Made by a program: the position numbers and the translations under genes
In this document: piece by piece, positions 26,064 to 34,948 of the stretch
Numbering within the stretch: position 1 is the first letter of the stretch
Layout of the letters: every line of letters begins with the position of its first letter
Source of the DNA: Burkholderia sp. Bp9143
GTDB taxonomy: Bacteria > Pseudomonadota > Gammaproteobacteria > Burkholderiales > Burkholderiaceae
Length of the DNA: 60,490 nucleotides
NCBI RefSeq assembly: GCF_003853645.1
Contig: NZ_QTPO01000054.1
Coordinates: 1 to 60,490, forward strand
Direction: 5' to 3'
The notes under the pieces: model-generated
Told to the model about the DNA's origin: nothing
What the model saw: the letters and a program-made list of their open reading frames with translations, nothing else
Databases searched by the model: none

Positions 26064-26264
26064 ATGACGGAGACCAAGCGGAGCGGGTCGTTCGGCCAGG
26101 CGGTGCGAGCGGTGTTGTGGTCGTTCTTCGGGGTGCGCAAGCGGCGCGACCTGGAGGCCGACGCGACGCAGCTGAATCCGCTGCACGTGCTGATCGTCGC
26201 GTTGATCGCGGCCGGTGTGTTCATCGGCGTGCTGATCCTGATCGTGCGCGCGGTGGTGGGCTGA
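26064..26264 (+). CDS. DUF2970 single-pass membrane protein, 66 aa
   Basis: Small protein with SFGQAVRAVLWSFFGVRKRRD, the typical DUF2970 core, then LNPLHVLIVALIAAGVFIG and a second half of the same membrane helix. The family occurs almost only in beta-proteobacteria within cytochrome oxidase operons; the role is unknown. It lies 16 bases after ctaG and 137 before ctaE. Confidence 0.85.
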   Translation: MTETKRSGSFGQAVRAVLWSFFGVRKRRDLEADATQLNPLHVLIVALIAAGVFIGVLILIVRAVVG

Positions 26265-26401
26265 GGCTCGCGGCTGGAAAGAATGCAGTGCGCAGCGCCT
26301 CGGTGCTGCGTGCGGGAAAGAGCGGCGGCGGTCGCGCCGCGCAAGAAATAAAGCCGGAGCGGTTTCCGGTACACAAATTGGACTGAAGTGGAGAATCAAG
26401 C

Positions 26402-27259
26402 ATGAGCGGTCAAAACCAGACCCCGTACTATTTCGTGCCGCATCCGTCGCAGCATCCGATCAGCGCGGCCATCGGCCTGCTGGTCATGCTCGCGTCGGTG
26501 GCGCTGTGGATCAACGGTCACGACTGGGCTCCGTACACGGCGCTGCTTGGCCTGCTGTGGTTGCTCTTCACGCTGTATCACTGGTTCGGCGACGCGATCG
26601 CCGAGTCGGAAGGCGGTCATTACGGCAAGAATGTCGACAAGTCGTACCGCTGGAGCATGAGCTGGTTCATCTTCTCCGAAGTCATGTTCTTCGGCGCATT
26701 CTTCGGCGCGCTGTTCTACGCGCGTGAAATCGCGCTGCACCAGCTCGGCAGCCTCGACTACAAGCTGATCTGGCCGGATTTCTCCGCCGTGTGGCCGAAC
26801 GAAGGCCCGGCCGCGCTTGCCGGTCACTTCAAGACGATGGGCCCGTGGCCGGTCCCGACGCTGAACACCGCATTCCTGCTGGCGTCGGGCGCGACGCTGA
26901 CGGTGTCGCACCACGCGCTGCGCGACAATCATCGCAACAAGGCGATCGCCTGGCTGGCCGCGACGCTCGTGCTCGGTGTCTGCTTCCTGTTCATGCAGGG
27001 CTTCGAGTACTACCACGCGTACAACGAACTGAACCTGACGCTGAACTCGGGCGTCTATGGCTCGACGTTCTTCCTGCTGACGGGCTTCCACGGCTTCCAC
27101 GTGTTCCTCGGCGGCACGATGCTCGCGGTGGTGCTGGTGCGGATGATTCGCGGCCACTTCAAGCCCGATCACCACTTCGCATTCGAAGGCGCCGCGTGGT
27201 ACTGGCACTTCGTCGACGTCGTCTGGCTCGGCCTGTACGTCGTCGTCTACTGGCTGTAA
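26402..27259 (+). CDS. ctaE: Cytochrome c oxidase subunit III
   Basis: 285-residue subunit with seven membrane segments; no metal centres, stabilises subunit I and its oxygen path. Signatures are YYFVPHPSQHPISAAIGLLV, the acidic SWFIFSEVMFFGAFFGALF, and the C-terminal FHGFHVFLGGTMLAVVLVR with FEGAAWYWHFVDVVWLGLY. Closed by a strong terminator nine bases after the stop. Confidence 0.97.
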   Translation: MSGQNQTPYYFVPHPSQHPISAAIGLLVMLASVALWINGHDWAPYTALLGLLWLLFTLYHWFGDAIAESEGGHYGKNVDKSYRWSMSWFIFSEVMFFGAFFGALFYAREIALHQLGSLDYKLIWPDFSAVWPNEGPAALAGHFKTMGPWPVPTLNTAFLLASGATLTVSHHALRDNHRNKAIAWLAATLVLGVCFLFMQGFEYYHAYNELNLTLNSGVYGSTFFLLTGFHGFHVFLGGTMLAVVLVRMIRGHFKPDHHFAFEGAAWYWHFVDVVWLGLYVVVYWL

Positions 27260-27267
27260 ATGCAACA

Positions 27268-27298
27268 ACGGCCCGCGCAGCGATGCGCGGGCCGTTTT
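27268..27298 (+). terminator. Terminator after ctaE
   Basis: Twelve-base-pair stem ACGGCCCGCGCA / TGCGCGGGCCGT (27268-27279 and 27284-27295, loop GCGA) followed by TTT. Ends the structural oxidase operon. Confidence 0.92.
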
Positions 27299-27444
27299 CA
27301 TTGGCGGGGACGGGGCAGCGCTGGCTGCTTGCGCTCGACGCCAATCCGGCGCCGCCGCGACTCAGTCAGGCGGCGCTTTTGCTTGGTGGCACCGTTGTGC
27401 GGCGATATGTCACAGCGGTCACGGCCGCCGCCGCGGTGAAGGCA

Positions 27445-27654
27445 TCAACGCCCGATCGGCAGGCCGGTCGAATGGATCCAGCCCATCCAGTTCGCGAACA
27501 GGATGAACAGGAACAGCGAGACGGACAGCCCGACGCGGGTGGCAAGCGACCACACCATGCGTTTCGTATGGCCGCGGTCTTGCATCATGAAGTAGAGCGC
27601 CGAGCCCATGCTGGCGATGATGAGGACGAAGGCGATGGGAACGAGGATGTGCAT
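27445..27654 (-). CDS. Twin-transmembrane protein (DUF2909 type), 69 aa
   Basis: Two membrane segments, MHILVPIAFVLIIASMGSAL and VGLSVSLFLFILFANWMGW, joined by a short charged loop (MQDRGHTKRMVWSLATR). Short twin-helix proteins like this lie on the opposite strand between ctaE and surf1 in many beta-proteobacteria. Function unknown; location suggests oxidase assembly. The start at 27654 was chosen because it is the only Met that gives a complete first helix. Confidence 0.82.
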   Translation of the reverse strand: MHILVPIAFVLIIASMGSALYFMMQDRGHTKRMVWSLATRVGLSVSLFLFILFANWMGWIHSTGLPIGR

Positions 27655-27738
27655 GACACGAACCGGACGACGGCAATTCGAAAGGAAGAGGATAATTATC
27701 GCACTTCGTTTTCGCGCATGCGCCTCGCGGGTGGCCCG

Positions 27739-28449
27739 ATGAAGATCCGCTGGCTGCCTGCGCTGCTGATTCTCGTCGTCGTCGCGGTTACGATTCGTCT
27801 CGGGTTCTGGCAGCGCGACCGCGCGCACCAGAAGGAAGCGCTGCAGGCGAGTATCGTGCGCTACGAGCACGCGGTGCCCGTCGACGTCGGGGTGCAGCCG
27901 ATTCCGCTCGCATCGATCGAGTTCCACCGCGTGCGCGCCAAGGGCCGCTTCCTGCCGGATCAGGCGGTGTTCCTCGACAATCGGCCGTATAACGACCAGC
28001 CAGGTTTTTACGTCGTGATGCCGTTTAAACTCTCGGGCGGCGGCGTCGTGCTGGTGAATCGCGGCTGGCTGCCGCGCAACATCGCCGATCGCACGGCCAT
28101 CGAGCCGTTCCCGACGCCCGACGGCGACATCGAGATCGAGGGCATCGCGCGCGCCGACGCGTCGCGTGCGTTCGAGCTCGGCGAAGGCGGCTCGGCCGCG
28201 CACCAGAAGATCCGGCAGAACCTGGACGTCGCCGCGTATGCGAAGGAAACGGGGCTGCCGCTGCAGCCGTTCGTGATCCAGCAGACGAGCGACGACGGCG
28301 ACAAGCTCGTGCGCGACTGGCCGGCGGCGACGACCGGCGTCGAGCGCAATTACGGTTACATGTTTCAGTGGTGGGCCATGGCGGCGGCCGCGCTCGGTTT
28401 CGGCCTGTACGCCGCGCGGCGTGCGGCGAAGAAGTCGGCCGGCGCGTGA
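27739..28449 (+). CDS. SURF1 family cytochrome oxidase assembly protein
   Basis: 236-residue SURF1/Shy1 homologue that assists heme a insertion into subunit I. Two membrane helices flank a periplasmic domain: KIRWLPALLILVVVAVTIRLGFWQ (read in part) at the start and MFQWWAMAAAALGFGLYAAR at the end. FHRVRAKGRFLPDQAVFLDN, FYVVMPFKL and VLVNRGWLPRNI are family motifs, and ERNYGYMFQWWAMA is the usual C-terminal signature. An in-frame ATG at 27718 would add seven residues. Divergent from the twin-transmembrane gene; first of the surf1-ctaA-ctaB-senC unit. Confidence 0.92.
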   Translation: MKIRWLPALLILVVVAVTIRLGFWQRDRAHQKEALQASIVRYEHAVPVDVGVQPIPLASIEFHRVRAKGRFLPDQAVFLDNRPYNDQPGFYVVMPFKLSGGGVVLVNRGWLPRNIADRTAIEPFPTPDGDIEIEGIARADASRAFELGEGGSAAHQKIRQNLDVAAYAKETGLPLQPFVIQQTSDDGDKLVRDWPAATTGVERNYGYMFQWWAMAAAALGFGLYAARRAAKKSAGA

Positions 28450-28503
28450 GCGCCATGCCAGGACGCGGCGCAAGCGCCGCGGGTTCGTTTCGAGAGGTCT
28501 GAT

Positions 28504-29136
28504 TTGTCCATGCAATCTTCCCGTCAGGGTCCGGCCGCAGCGCCGATCTCGCCCGCGGCCCGCAAGCGCGGCCGCTGGATGCTCGTGCTGCTGGGTCTCG
28601 TGTGCGCGGCGCCGATGATCGCGTCGTACTTCACCTATTACGTGATCAAGCCGAAGGGCGGCTCGACCAACTACGGCACGCTGATCGAGCCGCAGCGGCC
28701 GATCCCGGCCGACCTGCAGGTCACCGACGAAACCGGCAAGACGGTGCCGCTGTCGTCGCTGCGCGGCGTGTGGCTGTTCGTGATGACCGACCGCAGCGCA
28801 TGCGACGACGCCTGCGCGCAGAAGCTCTACTTCATGCGCCAGATCCGCGTCACGCAGGCGGGCGAGCGGCACCGGATCACGATGGTGTGGCTGCGCAGCG
28901 ATGCGGGCGCGATGCCGCAGAAGGTGCTCGACGCGTATCCGGACACGCGCCGGCTCGTCGCCGATCCGGCCGCGGTGGCCGCATGGCTGCCGGCCGATGC
29001 CGGCGCGAAGGACAGCGACCACATCTACATGGTCGACCCGAACGGCAACCTGATGATGCGTTTCCCGAAGAACCCGAACCCCAGCAAGATCAAGTCGGAC
29101 GTGACGAAGCTGCTGAAGTGGTCGAGCATCGGCTAA
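28504..29136 (+). CDS. SCO1-like membrane protein of the oxidase assembly cluster
   Basis: 210 residues with one N-terminal membrane segment (WMLVLLGLVCAAPMIASYF) and a thioredoxin-like periplasmic domain (SLRGVWLFVMTDRSACDDAC, DHIYMVDPNGNLMMRFPKN). Position and fold resemble SCO1/SenC, but in place of the metal-binding CxxxC it has CDDAC, where only two residues separate aspartates and the second cysteine, so copper binding is doubtful. The start is TTG at 28504 or ATG at 28510. It lies between surf1 and ctaA, a constant place in this group. Confidence 0.78.
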   Translation: MSMQSSRQGPAAAPISPAARKRGRWMLVLLGLVCAAPMIASYFTYYVIKPKGGSTNYGTLIEPQRPIPADLQVTDETGKTVPLSSLRGVWLFVMTDRSACDDACAQKLYFMRQIRVTQAGERHRITMVWLRSDAGAMPQKVLDAYPDTRRLVADPAAVAAWLPADAGAKDSDHIYMVDPNGNLMMRFPKNPNPSKIKSDVTKLLKWSSIG

Positions 29137-29161
29137 GGCGAGACAACGAGGCAACCATTCG

Positions 29162-30274
29162 ATGTCGTATCTACTGCAACTCGGCCTGATCGGCCTCTGC
29201 ATCGCGCTGCTGCCGCTGTCGTACGTGTGGGTGAAGGCCGACGACAACAAGTTCCGCAAGCTGGTGTGGATCACCACGTTCCTGACCCTCGACCTGGTGA
29301 TGTTCGGCGGCTTCACGCGACTGACCGATTCGGGCCTCGGCTGCCCGGACTGGCCCGGCTGCTACGGCACGTCGTCGCCGTTCATCGCGCACGCGGCGAT
29401 CTCGGCCGCGCACCAGGCGATGCCGACCGGCCCCGTCAGCATGACGAAGGCATGGATCGAGATGATCCACCGCTATTTCGCGATGGCGATCGGCGTGCTG
29501 ATCATCGCGCAGGTCGTGATTGCATGGTCCGCGCGGCTGCGCCGCCGCCCGCTGCACGTGTCGCCGTGGTGGCCGACGAGCCTCCTGCTGCTGATCGTCG
29601 TGCAGGGCGTGTTCGGTGCGTGGACGGTCACGATGAAGCTGCAGCCGGTGATCGTCACGACCCACCTGTTGCTCGGCCTCACGCTGCTCGGCACGCTCGG
29701 CTGGCTCGCGGCGCGGCAGACGCCGCTGCCGTCGCATGACCCGGAGGCCGGCCGCTACCGCGCGGCCGCGCTCGCGGCGCTGGTGCTGCTGGTCGTGCAG
29801 ATCGCGCTCGGCGGCTGGGTGAGCACCAACTACGCGGTGCTCGCGTGTACCGATTTCCCGACCTGCAACGGCCAGTGGATTCCGCCGATGAACTTCGGCC
29901 AGGGCTTCCATCTGTGGCGCGCGCTCGGGATGACGAAGGACGGCGACGCGATCACGCAGGATGCGCTGGTCGCGATTCACTGGACCCACCGCACGTTCGC
30001 GTTCGTCGTCGTCGCGTATCTGGTCGCGTTCGCGCTGAAGATGCGCCGCTTCGCGTCCTTGCGCCGGCCCGCGAACGGCGTGCTGCTGGTCGTCCTGCTG
30101 CAGTTCCTGACGGGCCTGACCAACATCGTGCTGCAGTGGCCGCTGCCGGTCGCCGTCGCGCACAACGGCGGCGCCGCGATCCTGCTGCTGCTCGTCGTCA
30201 TGTTAAACTTTCGCATCCTTTCAAGCCGCCCCGGCCGTGTCGTGCAGCCCGCGCGCGACGCCGCCCCGGCGTGA
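29162..30274 (+). CDS. ctaA: Heme A synthase (COX15/CtaA)
   Basis: 370-residue eight-helix enzyme that oxidises the C8 methyl of heme O to the formyl of heme A. Conserved pieces are [20 protein letters not shown] (two adjoining parts), [18 protein letters not shown] with a heme-ligand histidine, [22 protein letters not shown] VTTHLLLG, and [17 protein letters not shown] in the second half. An extra cysteine pair in the loop [13 protein letters not shown] matches the disulfide of this family. It is co-transcribed with ctaB, whose start is only eight bases after the stop. Confidence 0.95.
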
Positions 30275-30282
30275 CCGTCCCC

Positions 30283-31185
30283 ATGCAAAGCACCCTTTCC
30301 CAATCGCCCGGTAGCCGGTTCTCGCAGTACATGGCGCTGACGAAGCCGCGTGTCACGCAGCTCGCGGTGTTCTGCGCGGTGATCGGCATGTTTCTCGCGA
30401 CGCCGGGCATGGTGCCGTGGCATGTGCTGATCGGCGGCACGGTCGGCATCTGGCTGCTGGCCGGCGCCGCGTTCGCGATCAACTGCCTCGTCGAGCAGAA
30501 GATCGACGCGATGATGCGCCGCACCGCGTGGCGTCCGTCCGCGCGCGGCGAGATCACGACCCCGCAGATCCTGCTGTTCTCGGCCGTGCTCGGCAGCGTA
30601 GGCGCATGGACGCTCTATACGTTCACGAACCCGCTGACGATGTGGCTGACGATCGCGACGTTCGTCGGTTACGCGGTGATCTACACGCTGCTGCTCAAGC
30701 CGATGACGCCGCAGAACATCGTGATCGGCGGCGCGTCGGGCGCGATGCCGCCGGCGCTCGGCTGGGCCGCGGTCACCGGCGCGGTGCCCGGCGACGCGTG
30801 GATCCTCGTGCTGATCATCTTCGTGTGGACGCCGCCGCATTTCTGGGTGCTGGCGCTCTATCGCCGCAAGGACTACGAAAACGCGGGCCTGCCTATGCTG
30901 CCCGTCACGCACGGCGAGAAATTCACGCGGCTGCACATCCTGCTGTACACGGTGATCCTGTTCGCGGTCACGCTGATGCCGTTCATCTCCGGGATGAGCG
31001 GGGCCGTCTACCTGACGAGCGCGGTGCTGCTCGGCGCGGTGTTCCTCGCCTATGCGTGGAAGATCCACCGCGACTATTCGGACGAACTCGCCCGCAAGGC
31101 TTTCCGTTACTCGATCGTCTACCTGTCGCTGCTGTTCGCCGCGCTGCTCGTCGATCACTATGCACGCCCGCTGCTCGGCGTGTAA
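30283..31185 (+). CDS. ctaB: Protoheme IX farnesyltransferase (heme O synthase)
   Basis: 300-residue UbiA-type prenyltransferase that adds a farnesyl group to heme B, making heme O, the substrate of CtaA. The first aspartate-rich motif is in [19 protein letters not shown], with the conserved [19 protein letters not shown] and [21 protein letters not shown] for the second. Nine membrane segments are expected and visible as hydrophobic blocks. The start ATG at 30283 lies just after ctaA. Confidence 0.96.
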
Positions 31186-31203
31186 CCGCACGGTTTGAAC
31201 GCA

Positions 31204-31821
31204 ATGCTCCATTCATGGTTCGGGCGCCGCGCGCGCCAAGGCTGGATGCTCGCGTGCGCATTCGCGGCAGCGACGCTGCTCGCCGGCTGCGACAACGCGC
31301 CGAAATTCCAGAATCTCGACATCACCGGCAACACGCAGTTCGGCAGCGATTTCTCGTTGCCCGACACGACCGGCAAGGTGCGTACGCTCGCCGACTTCAA
31401 GGGGCGTGCGGTCGTAATGTTCTTCGGCTACACGCACTGTCCGGACGTCTGTCCGACGACGATGGCCGAACTGTCCGAGGCGCTGAAGCAACTCGGGCCC
31501 GACGCCGCGAAACGCGTGCAGGTGCTGTTCGTCACCGTCGATCCGGAGCGCGACACGCCCGCGCTGCTCGGCCAGTACGTGCCCGCGTTCGATCCGTCGT
31601 TCATCGGCCTGCGGCCGGCCGACGAAGCGGCGCTCAAGAAGGTCACGAAGGATTTCCGCGTGTACTACGCGAAGGTGCCGGGCAAGACGCCCGGCAGTTA
31701 CACGATGGATCACACCGCCGCGAGCTACGTGTTCGATCGCGACGGCAAGCTGCGCCTGTTCGTGCGCGACGGCCAGGGCCCCGGCCCGTGGGTCCACGAC
31801 CTGAAGCTGCTGGTCGACTGA
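31204..31821 (+). CDS. SCO1/SenC copper chaperone lipoprotein
   Basis: 205-residue SCO family protein. The N-terminus ends in a lipobox (ATLLAGC), so it is a lipoprotein. The copper-binding CPDVC is in FFGYTHCPDVCPTTMAEL, and the partner histidine in SYTMDHTAASYVFD. It delivers copper to the CuA site of subunit II (ctaC) or reduces its cysteines. A TTG nine bases upstream is an alternative start. Last gene of the surf1-ctaA-ctaB-senC unit. Confidence 0.94.
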   Translation: MLHSWFGRRARQGWMLACAFAAATLLAGCDNAPKFQNLDITGNTQFGSDFSLPDTTGKVRTLADFKGRAVVMFFGYTHCPDVCPTTMAELSEALKQLGPDAAKRVQVLFVTVDPERDTPALLGQYVPAFDPSFIGLRPADEAALKKVTKDFRVYYAKVPGKTPGSYTMDHTAASYVFDRDGKLRLFVRDGQGPGPWVHDLKLLVD

Positions 31822-31970
31822 GCGGCGTACGCCGCATGTTCGCCCGGGCGCTCGCCCGGCGACACGCGTGACGGCCGCGACGCGCCGTCACGCATTCTTC
31901 CTGCTTCCCCTCCATCTGCATTCGCCGCCTCGCATGGCGGCGTGAGTGCGCACGGTCGCGCTTGCGCGCG

Positions 31971-32261
31971 TCACGGCAGCGCGGGCACGTTGAAGCCTTG
32001 CGCGGCGCGCGTAATCCGGAATTCCGTCACCTGATACGTCGCGAGCCCTTCGGTCACGAACGGATCGGTCTCGAGGATCGCGTCCAGTTCGTCGCGGTCG
32101 ATGCGGGCCGCGAGGATCACGCCGCCTTCGCGCGGCACCTTCGGCCCCGCCGCGATGAAGATGCCGCGCTCGAACAGCGGCTGCAGATACGCACGGTGGC
32201 GTTCGAGCGCATCGTCGATGCGCTCGAGCGACGCGTTGTAGTGGATGTCGATGACGTACAT
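31971..32261 (-). CDS. YciI family protein
   Basis: 96-residue YCII-related protein (MYVIDIHYNASLERIDDALE, HRAYLQPLFERGIFIAAGP, RDELDAILETDPFVTEGLA). The family has a ferredoxin-like fold with a conserved His-Asp pair; H22 in ERHRAYL and D65 or nearby fit. Enzymatic role unproven. The start at 32261 is the natural family start. Its 5' side faces the chemoreceptor remnant. Confidence 0.88.
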   Translation of the reverse strand: MYVIDIHYNASLERIDDALERHRAYLQPLFERGIFIAAGPKVPREGGVILAARIDRDELDAILETDPFVTEGLATYQVTEFRITRAAQGFNVPALP

Positions 32262-32339
32262 GGATGGCCCTGGAATGTCGCCGGCGCGTGGCGCGCCGGT
32301 CAGCCGGTCTTTGTAGCACAGCGGCCGTTCCGTGTCGTG

Positions 32340-32579
32340 CCGGCGGTCGCGCGCGTGACCGACATCATGGGCGAGATCGCGGCCGCGTCCGAGGAGCAGG
32401 CGAGCGGCATCACGCAGGTCGGGCGCGCGGTCACGCAGATGGACCAGGTCACGCAGCAGAACGCGGCGCTCGTCGAGGAGGCCGCCGCGGCCGCCACGTC
32501 GCTGCAGGCGCAGGCCGGGCGTCTGCGCGACGCGATCGGCGCGTTCCGGGTCGCCGATGCCGGCGGCATCGTTCGTTAA
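32340..32579 (+). pseudogene. Remnant of a methyl-accepting chemotaxis protein (C-terminal end only)
   Basis: The last 79 codons of this frame read VTDIMGEIAAASEEQASGI, VGRAVTQMDQVTQQNAALVE, EEAAAAATSLQAQAGRLRDA: the end of an MCP cytoplasmic signalling coiled coil, including the methylation-helix end. No start, sensor domain, membrane segments or hairpin tip precede it; upstream bases are the YciI gene on the other strand. It is therefore a 3' fragment of a larger receptor gene left by deletion. Not expected to be expressed. Confidence 0.88.
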
Positions 32580-32754
32580 TACGCAACTAACGGCCGGACC
32601 GCGCATCCTCCGTCAGCACCGCCGCGGTGCATACCCATATGAGCGGGATGTATTTCACTTCCGGTCGATCCTGTGACACCATTTGCCCCTTCCTGCGAGT
32701 CCGGGCATACCCGTATCGCGCCCCATTTTCAGTTAGCAAGAAAGCGAGAAACAG

Positions 32755-33570
32755 ATGAAGCGTCGCAGTCTCCTGAAGGTATTTTCCGTACTGGCCACCG
32801 GTGCCGCGCTGACGCTGTCGGCGGGCGCGCACGCCGAAGACAAGGTGATCAAGGTCGGCACGGTGGCCGGCCCGGATTCGGAAGTGTGGCAGGTCGTGCA
32901 GAAGGTCGCGAAGGAGAAGGAAGGCCTGAACGTGAAGGTCATCGAGTTCAACGACTACGTGCAGCCGAACGCGGCGCTCGACTCGGGCGATCTCGACGCG
33001 AACAGCTTCCAGCACCAGCCCTATCTCGACAGCCAGGTGAAGCAGCGTGGCTACAAGATCGTCACCGCGGGCCTGACCTATATCTCGCCGATCGGCGTGT
33101 ACTCGAAGAAATTCAAGTCACTGAAGGACCTGCCGCAAGGCGCGAAGCTCGCGGTGCCGAACGATCCGTCGAACGAGAACCGCGCGCTGCTGCTGCTGCA
33201 GACGCAAGGCGTGATCAAGCTGAAGGCCGGCGCCGGCACGGGCGGCAACAACGCGACGGTGCTCGACATTGCCGAGAACCCGAAGAAACTGAAGATCTCC
33301 GAGCTCGACGCCGCGCAACTGCCGCGCGTGCTGTCGGACGTCGACGCCGCCGTGATCAACACGAACTACGCGCTCGCCGCGAACCTGCAGCCGACCAAGG
33401 ACGCGATCGCGCTCGAGGCACTGACGAGCCCGTACGCGAACGTGATCGCCGTGCGCGCGAAGGACAAGGATCAGCCGTGGGTGAAGAAGCTGGTCAAGGC
33501 GTACCAGTCGCCGGAAGTGAAGGAATTCATCAAGAAGCAGTTCAAGGGCTCGATGGTCGCGTCGTTCTGA
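32755..33570 (+). CDS. MetQ/NlpA family ABC transporter substrate-binding protein
   Basis: 271-residue periplasmic binding protein with a signal peptide (MKRRSLLKVFSVLATGAAL, cleaved near AHAED). Family motifs are KVGTVAGPDSEVWQVVQKVA, LDANSFQHQPYLDSQVKQRG, the fixed ISPIGVYSKKFKSLKDLP and AVINTNYALAANL. Members bind D/L-methionine and related compounds. No lipobox cysteine is present, unlike E. coli MetQ. The ATPase and permease (metN, metI) are not adjacent, so it must work with a distant transporter. Its own terminator follows at 33601. Confidence 0.92.
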   Translation: MKRRSLLKVFSVLATGAALTLSAGAHAEDKVIKVGTVAGPDSEVWQVVQKVAKEKEGLNVKVIEFNDYVQPNAALDSGDLDANSFQHQPYLDSQVKQRGYKIVTAGLTYISPIGVYSKKFKSLKDLPQGAKLAVPNDPSNENRALLLLQTQGVIKLKAGAGTGGNNATVLDIAENPKKLKISELDAAQLPRVLSDVDAAVINTNYALAANLQPTKDAIALEALTSPYANVIAVRAKDKDQPWVKKLVKAYQSPEVKEFIKKQFKGSMVASF

Positions 33571-33600
33571 ACGCCGCATACCGGTCGGACCGCTGAAACG

Positions 33601-33629
33601 AAAGGGCCTGCATCGCGCAGGCCCTTTTT
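33601..33629 (+). terminator. Terminator after the MetQ-like gene
   Basis: AAAGGGCCTGC / GCAGGCCCTTT stem (33601-33611 and 33617-33627, loop ATCGC) with a T-run inside and after the second arm. Confidence 0.92.
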
Positions 33630-33680
33630 CGTTGGCGCGGCCGGCGGACGGCCGCGCGGCATCCGGCGTTCAGCGCCGGC

Positions 33681-33989
33681 TCACATCTCGCCGCGCCGCG
33701 AGCAGATCGCCATGATCTGCTGGATCGCGTAGTTGTCGCGCACGCCCGGCAGCGACTGCACGACGCACTCGTGGAAGCGCCGCTCGCGCGGCAACAGCAT
33801 CGCGTTGTTGCGGTACAGTGCGTCACATGAGCGCTGGATCAGTTGGGCCGCCGCGCCGTTTCGGCTTTCGCGCAGCGCGCCCAGCATGCAGTCGTCGTAC
33901 TGCGCATAGCCGTCGGTCAGCGCGAATGCCGCGCCTGGCAGCGCCAGCGCCACGGCTGCGCATGCGATCGCACGGATTCCCCGGGTCAT
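33681..33989 (-). CDS. Small exported four-cysteine protein
   Basis: 102 residues with a signal peptide (MTRGIRAIACAAVALALPGAA, cleaved near AFA). The mature part has four spaced cysteines (YDDCMLGAL, IQRSCDALY, FHECVVQSL, MAICSRRG), which fits the VF_A0006-type four-cysteine family of unknown function and suggests two disulfides in the periplasm. Longer readings upstream are possible, but only this Met gives a clean signal peptide. It stands alone between the metQ-like gene and the imu cassette. Confidence 0.72.
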   Translation of the reverse strand: MTRGIRAIACAAVALALPGAAFALTDGYAQYDDCMLGALRESRNGAAAQLIQRSCDALYRNNAMLLPRERRFHECVVQSLPGVRDNYAIQQIMAICSRRGEM

Positions 33990-34210
33990 GTGCACTCCGA
34001 TGGTGTGGATTGGGTCGGCGGACAGCATAACGTAAAGCGGCAGGGGCGGCTGACGCGTTGGGCCGATACCGGCTGGACCGCAGCCGGCCGCGCGTCGCAC
34101 GCGTTTCGCGGCGGCGCGACGGCAGGGGGCGCCGGCTTCCTCATCGTTTTCCTCCGACGAAAATACCAACTTCGTAGCAGCACTGTGCGGCACGAGCGCA
34201 TTGCCATATA

Positions 34211-34226
34211 CTGTATATCCATACAG
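34211..34226 (+). promoter_or_regulatory. LexA (SOS) box before imuA
   Basis: CTGTATATCCATACAG fits the CTGT-N8-ACAG SOS consensus with the usual AT-rich core. It overlaps a possible -10 (TATACT, 34207-34212) and ends 14 bases before the imuA ATG. This places the whole imuA-imuB-dnaE2 cassette under DNA-damage control. Confidence 0.93.
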
Positions 34227-34240
34227 TTGTGGGTGGCGTC

Positions 34241-34948
34241 ATGCTCGCATCCTCCATTTCTCCCGAATCCCTTCATCCGTCCTTGTGGCGCGGCTCGCAG
34301 CTCGCGCGTGGCGGTTCTCGCACGATCGACACGGGCTTCGCGCCGCTGTCCGCCGAACTGCCGGGCGGCGGCTGGCCGGTCGGCGGGCTCGTCGAACTGC
34401 TGGCCGCGCAGCCGGGCTGCGGCGAGATGCGGCTGCTCGCGCCCGCGCTCGCGTGCACCGTCAGCGCGCGGCGTCCGCTCGCGCTCGTCGCGCCGCCGCA
34501 GTCGCCGCATGCGACCGCGCTCGCCGGTCTCGGCGTGCCGTCCGACGCGCTGCTGTGGCTGCGCGCCGGCAGCCGCACCGATGCGTTGTGGGCCGCCGAG
34601 CAGGCGCTCAGGGCGGGCTGCTGCGGCGCGCTGCTGCTCTGGCAGGACGCGCGGCCCGATGCGCTGCGGCGCCTGCATCTCGCGGCCGCGCGCACCGGCG
34701 ACACGCTGTTCGTGATGCTGCGCCCGCTGTCGGCCGCGCGGCAACCGTCGCCGGCCGTGCTGCGCGTCGCGCTGCATCCGGTGCCGGGCGGCGTGTCGCT
34801 CGACATCGTCAAGCGTCGCGGGCCCGCGCGCAGCGAGCCGCTCGCGCTCGATTTGCCGTCGCCCATCCTGGAGAGCCGCTATGCGCGTCTTGCTCGGCAT
34901 CCATCTGCCGCGCCTGCCGCTCGACGTGTGCGCCCCGCCGCCGTCTGA
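34241..34948 (+). CDS. imuA: ImuA, translesion synthesis accessory protein (RecA-like)
   Basis: 235-residue protein related to the SulA/RecA fold (GFAPLSAELPGGGWPVGGLVE, ALLLWQDARPDALRRLHLAA). It binds RecA and ImuB and is required for mutagenesis by DnaE2 in other bacteria. The Walker-like region is weak, as usual for ImuA (LLAAQPGCGEMRLLAPAL). A GTG at 34229 is an alternative start. It overlaps imuB by 68 bases, showing tight translational coupling. Regulated by the LexA box just upstream. Confidence 0.9.
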   Translation: MLASSISPESLHPSLWRGSQLARGGSRTIDTGFAPLSAELPGGGWPVGGLVELLAAQPGCGEMRLLAPALACTVSARRPLALVAPPQSPHATALAGLGVPSDALLWLRAGSRTDALWAAEQALRAGCCGALLLWQDARPDALRRLHLAAARTGDTLFVMLRPLSAARQPSPAVLRVALHPVPGGVSLDIVKRRGPARSEPLALDLPSPILESRYARLARHPSAAPAARRVRPAAV

